From Bacteroidales bacterium (GTDB lineage Bacteria > Bacteroidota > Bacteroidia > Bacteroidales > UBA932), in contig JAGCCD010000166.1 in the NCBI GenBank assembly GCA_017651785.1, forward strand, positions 1 through 7,126: DNA of 7,126 nt, read 5' to 3'. Below are positions 1 through 5,819 of this stretch, piece by piece (position 1 is the stretch's first letter; the number at the start of each line of letters is the position of its first letter). The position numbers and the translations under genes are program-made. A model generated the notes under the pieces. The model was not told where the DNA came from and made no database searches. It saw only the letters and a program-made list of their open reading frames with translations.

Positions 1-1165
1 CGAAGTGGACGGGGTAAGCGTCCACGTTGCCCTCGTTGTATACACCGTACACGGGAGGGTTCACGAAAGCCTGATAGTAGACGTCGGAAGTGGGGTTGTT
101 CCTGTCGTAACGGGATACCACCGTATTCACGCCCATCTTGAGCCAAGAAGTCATTGTCTGGTCAAGCCTCGCGCGCAGGTTGAAACGGTTGTAATCGTTT
201 ACGCAGTAATTCATTATACCGTCCTGGTAGAAGTAGCTCAGACCCACCGAGTAGTTGGTGCCCTCGGTGCCTCCGGACAGGTCCAGCGAGTGGCTGTGCG
301 TGAGGGCGGGATGTACCAGCTCCGCATACCAGTCGGTGCTCACGCCTTTGTAGTCTGCGGCGTTCTTGGGAGCGTCGGGGAAGGCTAGGTTGTACATTTC
401 CACGTACTGCTCGGTATTTGCGAGCTTCATAATGTTGGTGGGTATCTGCACGCCTGCGTAGCCGTCGTATGCAACGCGAACCTTGCCCACGGTGCCTTTC
501 TTGGTGGTGACGATTATGACGCCGTTGGCTGCCCGCACGCCGTATATGGCTGCTGCAGATGCGTCCTTGAGCACCGTGAGTGACTCGATGTCGTTGGAAG
601 ACAGGAAGTCGATGTTGTCCATGAAGGCGCCGTCAACCACATAGAGCGGATTGGCATAATCGCCTATTGAGCCAACGCCGCGGATCTTCACCGAAGGGCC
701 TGCGCCAGGGGCGCCGCTCTGCGTGATCTGCACGCCGCTCACCATGCCCTGAAGTGCGCTCATGGGGTTTGCCGCGGTCTGCTTGGCAAGCTCGTCGCCC
801 TTTACGTTCACTATTGGGGCGGTGAGGTCCTTGGCCTTCTGGGTGCCGTAACCTACAACCACAACCTCTTCAAGGAAGGTCTGGTCCTCGCCAAGAGTTA
901 CCGTTGCAGGAACCTCCGAGGCTTTGAATGTCTGGGTGGCATAGCCCATGCAGCTGATCTCGATCATGGCATCGGGACTGGAGACGGTGAGAAGGTAGTC
1001 TCCGTCCAGGCCGGTCGAGGTGCCGTTCATGGTGCCTGCCTCGATGACCGTGGCGCCAATCACCGGCCCCAGGTCATCCTGCACAACGCCCTTCACCTGG
1101 TACGCCTGGCCATAAGCCAAAACGCCGACAAGGAGCGCGATAAACAATAATAAAAGTTTCTTCAT
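1..1165 (-). CDS. SusC/RagA-family TonB-dependent outer-membrane receptor, N-terminal part (gene continues past the left edge)
   Basis: The first 388 codons of an outer-membrane, TonB-driven glycan importer, translated by hand from the ATG at 1165; the reading frame is open to the window edge. Visible in order: a signal peptide (residues 1-19, MKKLLLLF start, likely cut after AYG); a carboxypeptidase-regulatory-like beta-sandwich (about 22-95, with GxVxD...GxxVIGATV and TxGLDGDYLL); a TonB-box-like segment EEVVVVGYG (99-107); a plug domain (about 112-225) with KIRGVGSIG, PLYVVDG, and the SusC signature DIESLTVLKDASAAAIYG...RAANGVI (192-217) ending in TTKKG. The first barrel strands follow. 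SusC proteins are usually about 1000 residues, so well over half is missing. The start lies only 10 bases after the GH144 stop, so it is surely co-transcribed with the two glycosidases. A SusD-type lipoprotein is expected downstream, outside the window. Family assignment is firm; the imported glycan is inferred from neighbours. Confidence 0.96.
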   Translation of the reverse strand, partial: MKKLLLLFIALLVGVLAYGQAYQVKGVVQDDLGPVIGATVIEAGTMNGTSTGLDGDYLLTVSSPDAMIEISCMGYATQTFKASEVPATVTLGEDQTFLEEVVVVGYGTQKAKDLTAPIVNVKGDELAKQTAANPMSALQGMVSGVQITQSGAPGAGPSVKIRGVGSIGDYANPLYVVDGAFMDNIDFLSSNDIESLTVLKDASAAAIYGVRAANGVIIVTTKKGTVGKVRVAYDGYAGVQIPTNIMKLANTEQYVEMYNLAFPDAPKNAADYKGVSTDWYAELVHPALTHSHSLDLSGGTEGTNYSVGLSYFYQDGIMNYCVNDYNRFNLRARLDQTMTSWLKMGVNTVVSRYDRNNPTSDVYYQAFVNPPVYGVYNEGNVDAYPVHF

Positions 1166-1175
1166 ATGTATAGAG

Positions 1176-2468
1176 TCAATTAGTTTCGTAACGGAAACCC
1201 AGTTTCTGCAGGCCGGGGAGGATCTCCGGGCTGGACATGAAGAGTTTCCAGAGCAGGCCGCTGCGGTAGTTCTCTATCATTACGGCTTCCGGGCCCTGGT
1301 CTATGGCAAGATAGTGGTCTACCACCGCTGGCTCGCGGCCGGCGTTGTAGGCGTCGTAAAAGCCGTAGGGGCCGAACATGTCGGTCTCGTAGTACAGGTA
1401 GTGCATCATCTGCAGTGACTCTTTGGGAGTATAGACGATGGAACTGATTGCGGCGGTGGGAGATACGGTGCCGTTCTCGTCCTGGGTGCCCGGGTGATGG
1501 GAACTGTATCCAACGTCGGGATCGTCCGACGAGGTGAAGCCCCAGAGGAACTCTCCCAGTCCTTTGTGTCCCTTTGGATTGGCAATGGCGTATGCCCTGT
1601 GGATGAGCGTATGCGCCGTGTTGCGCTCGAAGTAGTCGCAGTAATCGTCGTTGAGTCCGCGGGGGTCAAGCCCGAGGTATGAGTAATGGCTGAAGAACAG
1701 CGGGCCGCCGTATTCCATTCCGAGCGGCAGCTTGATGCCGTAGTACTCCTTGCCGTTGTAGTAGTAATTGGAGGTCTTGTAAGATGCCTCATAGCACTCC
1801 CGGCTTATGGGGTGGGTGGGCGAACTTCCGGCAAGGATGTAGGTTATGAGAGTTTCGTCGTAGCCGCTTATGCGGTGGTTCATCTTCCATTCGTAGTTCT
1901 TTGACCAGTGCCAGTAGAGGGAGTCTGTGCCGCGGGTGTACCAGTCCCATTCTACGTCTTTCCAGAGTTTGTCGCAGCGGGCGGCGAGTTCTGCGTCTTT
2001 GTCTAGCAGCCACTGGCGGGCGGTAAGAAGGCCCTGAACCATAAATGCAGTTTCCACGAGGTCTCCGCCGTCGTCGAACTGGCTGAAACTGAAGGTGCCT
2101 CCGCTGTCGGCGTCGTACCAGTGGGCCCAGGCGCCGTGAAAGCGCTCGAACTTCTCCAGCGAGCTCACCATCTTGCCCACGCGCTCTACGCCCTCCGCCT
2201 GCGGGTAGTAACCACGCTCGGCTCCGGCTATTACCGCCATCATCCCGAATCCCGATCCGCCTATGGTGACGATGTTGCCGTTCTGGTCGTTGTTCCGCTC
2301 GCGCGCAAGGCCCGTTGCGGGGTCGGCGAAATCGGTAAAATACTTTATGGTATAGCGCTCGACGGTGTCCAGCAGGGCCTCGTCGCTCAAGTGGGGCGCG
2401 TGTTTGGGCCGACACCCGGGAATAAGTGCCCACAACAGCAGCGCCGCAATCAACAACTTACTCTTCAT
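1176..2468 (-). CDS. GH144-type beta-1,2-glucan-active glycoside hydrolase (glucoamylase-like lipoprotein)
   Basis: A 430-residue protein of the 'glucoamylase-like' (PF10091) group, now largely CAZy GH144, an (alpha/alpha)6-barrel family that cuts beta-1,2-glucan either internally or by releasing sophorose from oligosaccharides. Signs: N-terminus RYTIKYFTDFADPATGLARER (broken here by E37 to R58), GGSGFGMMAV (70-79), HGAWAHWYD (111-119), FDDGGDLVET (131-140), SGYDETLI (201-208), EYGGPLFFSHYSY (252-264), SPTAAISSIVYTP (336-348) and MFGPYGFYDAYN (364-375). D132, D136, E139 and E205 match, by motif and spacing, acidic residues reported as important in the Chitinophaga pinensis enzyme (recalled from memory). 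A lipobox-like IPGC places the lipid at Cys19. No acidic surface-export motif follows, so the protein probably faces the periplasm. The ATG overlaps the GH3 stop by 11 bases, which favours this start and translational coupling. Endo versus exo action cannot be told from the sequence. The old 'glucoamylase' label is probably misleading. Confidence 0.92.
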   Translation of the reverse strand: MKSKLLIAALLLWALIPGCRPKHAPHLSDEALLDTVERYTIKYFTDFADPATGLARERNNDQNGNIVTIGGSGFGMMAVIAGAERGYYPQAEGVERVGKMVSSLEKFERFHGAWAHWYDADSGGTFSFSQFDDGGDLVETAFMVQGLLTARQWLLDKDAELAARCDKLWKDVEWDWYTRGTDSLYWHWSKNYEWKMNHRISGYDETLITYILAGSSPTHPISRECYEASYKTSNYYYNGKEYYGIKLPLGMEYGGPLFFSHYSYLGLDPRGLNDDYCDYFERNTAHTLIHRAYAIANPKGHKGLGEFLWGFTSSDDPDVGYSSHHPGTQDENGTVSPTAAISSIVYTPKESLQMMHYLYYETDMFGPYGFYDAYNAGREPAVVDHYLAIDQGPEAVMIENYRSGLLWKLFMSSPEILPGLQKLGFRYETN

Positions 2469-4662
2469 AGCTGAAAGATGCTTCCTGGACGTTGTCTGAG
2501 GAGCCGCCTATCATGATCTTGAAGCCGCCGCTCTCGGGACCCCAGGTCATGTCTGCGCGGTAGAAGGAGAGGGTGCATCTGTCTATTGTGAAGCAGATTT
2601 CCCGGGATTCGCCGGGACGGAGGGCGATCTTTGTGAAGCCCTTGAGTTGCTTGACGGGGCGGGTGACGCTGCCCACGAGGTCGCGGATGTACATCTGTAC
2701 GGTCTCTATACCCTCGCAAGTGCCTGTGTTGGTGACGGTTATGCGCGCCTCGAGGTTGCCGCTGCCGCTGAAGTTGTCTGCACTCAGGGTGATGGGGGAG
2801 TACTTGAAGGTGGTGTAGCTCAGGCCGTGGCCGAAGGCATAAAGCGGCTCGTTGGGAACATCCAGATAGCGGGACTCATACTTGGCTCCGGTATATCTGT
2901 AGGGCCTTCCGGTGTTCTTTGCGTAGTGGTAAATTGGCACCTGGCCGAGCGTGCGCGGGAAGGTGACGGAGAGCTTGCCGTTTGGATTAACGTCGCCAAA
3001 GAGCACGTCTGCAACTGCGTAGCCTCCCATGGTGCCGGGGTACCAGGCCTCGAGTATGGCTCCGGCGGTTTCTGATTCGGCGCTCAGGTCCAGAGGACGT
3101 CCGTTCAGCAGCACCACCGCCACTTTCTTACCTGCTGCGGCAAGCTTTTCAAGCAGTTCGCTCTGCACGCCGGGGATGTGTATGTCTGAGCGGGAAGCGG
3201 CCTCGCCGGACCACTGGCAGTCCTCGCCGATTACCAGCACCACCTGGCTCGCCCCGCGGGCTGCGGCAAGTGCCGCGGCGAATCCGCTGCGGTCTTCGCC
3301 CTCTTCCTGGCAGCCCTCTGCGTACACCACGGGGGTAACTTCCTTTATGGCGTCCAGGATGCTTGCGGGCACTGACTCAACCTCTCCGGCGCCCCTCCAG
3401 GAGCCAAGAAGGTCGTCTTTGGACGCGGCAAGCGCGCCGATTACGGCAGTCTTTACGCCTTTCTTGAGGGGTAGAACGCCGTCGTTCTTAAGGAGCACCA
3501 TGCTCTCTGCCGCAACGGCGCGGGCCTCGGCCTTGTTCTCCTGGGTGAGCGTCTGGGATTTCTCGCGCTCGGGAGAGCAGTAGCGGTAGGGGTCTTCGAA
3601 CAGGCCCAGTTTGGCCTTTACGGTGAGTATGCGGCGCACGGCCTCGTTGAGGGTGCTCTCCTTGACGGCGCCGCTGCGCACCAGGTCGGCAAGATAGTTC
3701 ATATATGCGGCGCCCTGCATGTCCATGTCTACTCCTGCGTTCATTGCAAGGCGGCCGGCGTCTTCGTCATCGTCCGCGTAGCCGTGGAAGACCATTTCCG
3801 GAATGCCGGTGTAGTCTGTCACCACAAAACCGGTGAAGCCCCATTCGTCGCGCAGGATATCCTGCAGCAGGTGCCTGTTGGCGGTTGCGGGAATGCCGTC
3901 AAGCTCGTTGAAAGAGGCCATTACGCTCAGGGCTCCGGCCTTTATGGCAGCCTTGTAGGGGGGAAGGTAGTACTCCCTCAGCCAGCGCTCAGACATATCT
4001 ACGGTGTTGTAGTCACGTCCTGCAATGGGTGCGCCGTATGCGGCGTAGTGCTTTACGCAGGCAAGAACGGTGGTGTCTGCCGCAAGGTCTTTGCCCTGAT
4101 AACCGCGGGTCATCGCAGCCGCTATGAGGCTGCCAAGGTACGGATCTTCACCTGCGCCCTCTGAAATGCGGCCCCAGCGGGGTTCCATACAGATGTCGCA
4201 CATTGGGGAATAGGTCCAGTGAAGACCTGCCGCCGCCGCTTCTTTGGCCGCAACGCGGGCGCTGCGCTCAATGGCGCCCGGGTTCCAGGTGCAGGACATT
4301 CCCAGGTTGATGGGGAAGATGGTGCGGAAGCCGTGTATGACGTCGTAGCCGAAGAGCAGGGGGATGCCGAGGCGGGTTTCGTTCACGGCGACCTCCTGGA
4401 GCTTGCGGGTGTATTCTGCGGTGTAGGCGTTGAAAATGCTGCCGCAGCGGCCTGCGCGGATGTCTTCTATGTAGCCCTGGCGTATGGAGGGACCCGTTAC
4501 GGTCCAGTCAGACGTGAAGAGGACGGTTTGGCCGACCTTTTCTTCCAGGGTCATGACACGCAGGAGAGAGTCCACTATGGGGTAGGACTTTTCTGTATTC
4601 TTGGGGGTTTGGGTGCAGGCTGCGGGTATTATGAGCAGCAGCGGGAGTAGTGCCTTTTTCAT
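2458..4662 (-). CDS. GH3 beta-glucosidase-like lipoprotein (BglX type), first gene of the glucan operon
   Basis: A 734-residue exo-acting beta-glucosidase that should release glucose from the non-reducing end of oligosaccharides in the periplasm. Domains: lipoprotein-like signal (PAAC, Cys16), GH3 TIM barrel (about 27-360), alpha/beta sandwich (about 385-615) and a fibronectin-III-like C-terminal domain (about 636-722). Landmarks: DVIHGFRTIFP (107-117), PRWGRISEGAGEDPYL (161-176), substrate-binding VKH (203-205), and the nucleophile D283 in VVTDYTGIPEM. E487 in WSGEAASR is the likely acid/base, and GHGLSYT (611-617) precedes the last domain. All catalytic elements are intact and the length is normal for the family. 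No acidic residues follow Cys16, which argues against surface export. Pairing with GH144 resembles characterised Bacteroides enzymes that prefer sophorose and beta-1,2-gluco-oligosaccharides, so that specificity is inferred. The start at 4662 lies inside an inverted repeat just downstream of a -7 box. A general beta-1,3/1,4-glucosidase remains possible. Confidence 0.94.
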   Translation of the reverse strand: MKKALLPLLLIIPAACTQTPKNTEKSYPIVDSLLRVMTLEEKVGQTVLFTSDWTVTGPSIRQGYIEDIRAGRCGSIFNAYTAEYTRKLQEVAVNETRLGIPLLFGYDVIHGFRTIFPINLGMSCTWNPGAIERSARVAAKEAAAAGLHWTYSPMCDICMEPRWGRISEGAGEDPYLGSLIAAAMTRGYQGKDLAADTTVLACVKHYAAYGAPIAGRDYNTVDMSERWLREYYLPPYKAAIKAGALSVMASFNELDGIPATANRHLLQDILRDEWGFTGFVVTDYTGIPEMVFHGYADDDEDAGRLAMNAGVDMDMQGAAYMNYLADLVRSGAVKESTLNEAVRRILTVKAKLGLFEDPYRYCSPEREKSQTLTQENKAEARAVAAESMVLLKNDGVLPLKKGVKTAVIGALAASKDDLLGSWRGAGEVESVPASILDAIKEVTPVVYAEGCQEEGEDRSGFAAALAAARGASQVVLVIGEDCQWSGEAASRSDIHIPGVQSELLEKLAAAGKKVAVVLLNGRPLDLSAESETAGAILEAWYPGTMGGYAVADVLFGDVNPNGKLSVTFPRTLGQVPIYHYAKNTGRPYRYTGAKYESRYLDVPNEPLYAFGHGLSYTTFKYSPITLSADNFSGSGNLEARITVTNTGTCEGIETVQMYIRDLVGSVTRPVKQLKGFTKIALRPGESREICFTIDRCTLSFYRADMTWGPESGGFKIMIGGSSDNVQEASFSYEE

Positions 4663-4690
4663 TTGCGGTTAGAATTGATATACCGCAAAT
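4661..4690. repeat. Perfect 9+9 base inverted repeat over the GH3 promoter and start codon
   Basis: On the plus strand ATTTGCGGT (4661-4669) is mirrored exactly by ACCGCAAAT (4682-4690), with a 12-base AT-rich spacer. Arm centres are 21 bases apart, about two helical turns, as expected for a dimeric DNA-binding regulator. Read in the gene's direction, the first arm overlaps the TTTG of the -7 box and the second arm includes the A and T of the GH3 ATG. No run of T follows in either direction, so a rho-independent terminator is unlikely. It could be an operator or, in read-through RNA, a hairpin covering the start codon. The function is inferred. Confidence 0.65.
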
Positions 4691-4693
4691 ATA
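4686..4693 (-). promoter_or_regulatory. Candidate -7 box (TATATTTG) of the GH3-GH144-SusC operon
   Basis: Read on the minus strand this is TATATTTG, an exact match to the Bacteroidetes -7 consensus TAnnTTTG. It sits 23 bases upstream of the GH3 ATG, inside the 38-base gap after the CorC-like gene. I find no TTTG -33 element at the usual distance, so the promoter may be weak or activator-dependent. Transcription would start near 4680, leaving a leader of roughly 18 bases. The TTTG half lies in the upstream arm of the inverted repeat, so a protein bound there would block the polymerase. Confidence 0.5.
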
Positions 4694-4700
4694 TAAATAA

Positions 4701-5768
4701 TTATTGGGTTTCGGAGGGTTTCTTTTGCGAAGGCTTGCGCGTGGCGGCCGTTCTCTTGCGCCAGCGCTCCATAGCGAGCTCCTGCATATCGCGCACCTCG
4801 TCCCTCTCGTCCACTATTTCATCGCCCAGAATGGTTTCTATCACGTCCTCCAGAGTCAGGATGCCCTGGAAGCAGCCGTACTCGTCTATAATTACGCTTA
4901 TCTGTTCGTCTTTGGTAAGCATCTCGTCCCAGATGACGTCCAGTTTTGTGTCTTCCGGGAAGGAGGCTATATCCCTGCGGATATCGCCAAGGGTGGCGTC
5001 TTCCTTGTCTTCTGCTATGAGCTGGAGAGCCTCCATGCGCAGGATGTAGCCGGTGATGTACTCGTCGCTGTCTGCGTATACGGGGATGCGGCTGTGGTGC
5101 AGGAAGCGCTTGTCTTTGTAGAAGCGTTTGAGGGTCATTGACTCGGGGGCGATGGCGCACACCACCCGCGGTGTCATTGCGTCGCTGGCGGGCATCTCGT
5201 CAAGGGAGATGATGTTCTGGATGACCTCGTTCTCGTCTTCGTCAAGCTCTCCGGATTCTTCTGCAACGTCTGCCAGGGCGCTCACTTCCTCGCGCGAGAC
5301 GGCAGAATCCGCCTCCTCCGGCGTGATGCGTTTCTGCAGCCACACGACGCACACTACGATGGGATAGAGTATGTAGATGAGGGCGTTTATGGTGCGGGCG
5401 GTAAAACCGGTGAGGTGGCGCCACTTGGATGTGCCTATGTTCTTGGGGATGATTTCCGCAAAGACTAGTATGAGGATGGTGGTGATTATGCTCACCAGTC
5501 CGAACCAGGCAGATCCGAAGAGTTCCGTTGCCTGCTTGCCCACGCCTGCGGCGCCTATGGTGTTGGCGATGGTGTTGAGGCTCAGGATGGCTGCAAGGGG
5601 CTTGGAGGTGTCTGTCTTGAACCTTTTGAACAGGGTGGCGGGCTTGTAGCCTTCTTCCTCGCGCATAGTGATATACGACAGGGGAGTACTCATAAGCGTT
5701 GCCTCCAGCACGGAGCAGAGGAACGAGATGAGCATTGCACTCAGGAGGAAAACCAACAGAAGCGTCAT
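4701..5768 (-). CDS. CNNM/CorC (HlyC)-like membrane protein with DUF21 and a CBS-domain pair
   Basis: A 355-residue inner-membrane protein of the CNNM/CorC group, whose members are linked to Mg2+ or other divalent cation transport. The 'hemolysin' name often given to it is historical. Visible: a DUF21 region with hydrophobic segments near 1-23, 56-76, 88-108 and 125-145, including LCSVLEATLMS (17-27) and VFAEIIPKNIG (102-112). An acidic linker follows (169-182), then two CBS motifs (about 194-315) with MTPRV (198-202), SRIPVY (226-231) and GILTLEDVIETILGDEIVDE (302-321). The protein ends soon after in a basic tail, without the usual CorC_HlyC C-terminal domain, as in the short members of the family. 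The open frame extends to 6311 but is antisense to the acyltransferase there. I chose the ATG at 5768 because it opens directly into the first membrane segment and lies just behind a -7 box; an ATG at 5798 would add 10 residues. A functional link to the glucan operon is doubtful. Confidence 0.9.
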   Translation of the reverse strand: MTLLLVFLLSAMLISFLCSVLEATLMSTPLSYITMREEEGYKPATLFKRFKTDTSKPLAAILSLNTIANTIGAAGVGKQATELFGSAWFGLVSIITTILILVFAEIIPKNIGTSKWRHLTGFTARTINALIYILYPIVVCVVWLQKRITPEEADSAVSREEVSALADVAEESGELDEDENEVIQNIISLDEMPASDAMTPRVVCAIAPESMTLKRFYKDKRFLHHSRIPVYADSDEYITGYILRMEALQLIAEDKEDATLGDIRRDIASFPEDTKLDVIWDEMLTKDEQISVIIDEYGCFQGILTLEDVIETILGDEIVDERDEVRDMQELAMERWRKRTAATRKPSQKKPSETQ

Positions 5769-5776
5769 AATCGTCG

Positions 5777-5784
5777 CAAAGTTA
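5777..5784 (-). promoter_or_regulatory. Candidate -7 box (TAACTTTG) of the CorC-like gene
   Basis: The minus strand reads TAACTTTG, matching TAnnTTTG, and ends 8 bases before the ATG at 5768. Transcription would then begin only a few bases before that ATG, giving a nearly leaderless message, and the alternative ATG at 5798 would lie upstream of the promoter. There is no TAnnTTTG further upstream on this strand before about 5900. I see no convincing -33 TTTG. Confidence 0.4.
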
Positions 5785-5797
5785 ATAGAAAAAATCA

Positions 5798-5805
5798 TAT
5801 CTTTG
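5798..5805 (+). promoter_or_regulatory. Candidate -7 box (TATCTTTG) of the acyltransferase gene
   Basis: TATCTTTG on the plus strand matches TAnnTTTG and ends 14 bases before the ATG at 5820, giving a leader of roughly 10 bases. It lies 13 bases from the opposite-facing box at 5777-5784, so the two divergent promoters overlap and probably compete. No clear -33 TTTG is visible. Confidence 0.45.
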
Positions 5806-5819
5806 GGAAAATTTGACTT

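Noticed and set aside
5..388. A plus-strand open frame of 127 codons
   Set aside because: It lies antisense to a clear SusC reading frame and shows no domain or signal features.
1176..2468. True starch-type glucoamylase
   Set aside because: The acidic-residue pattern FDDGGDLVE and SGYDE fits the GH144 group rather than GH15, and no starch-utilisation partner such as GH13 or GH97 is present.
2121..4650. Several long plus-strand open frames opposite the GH144 and GH3 genes (for example 2647-3075, 3029-3583 and 4219-4650)
   Set aside because: Their translations have low-complexity, alanine/serine/valine-rich composition typical of antisense frames in GC-rich genes. They have no motifs, and the opposite strand carries intact, well-conserved enzymes.
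4661..4690. Terminator of the CorC-like gene
   Set aside because: The hairpin arms are AT-rich at the base with a 12-base loop, and the bases that follow on the minus strand are GAAAAAGGC rather than a T run. It also overlaps the next start codon, so a regulatory site is a better reading.
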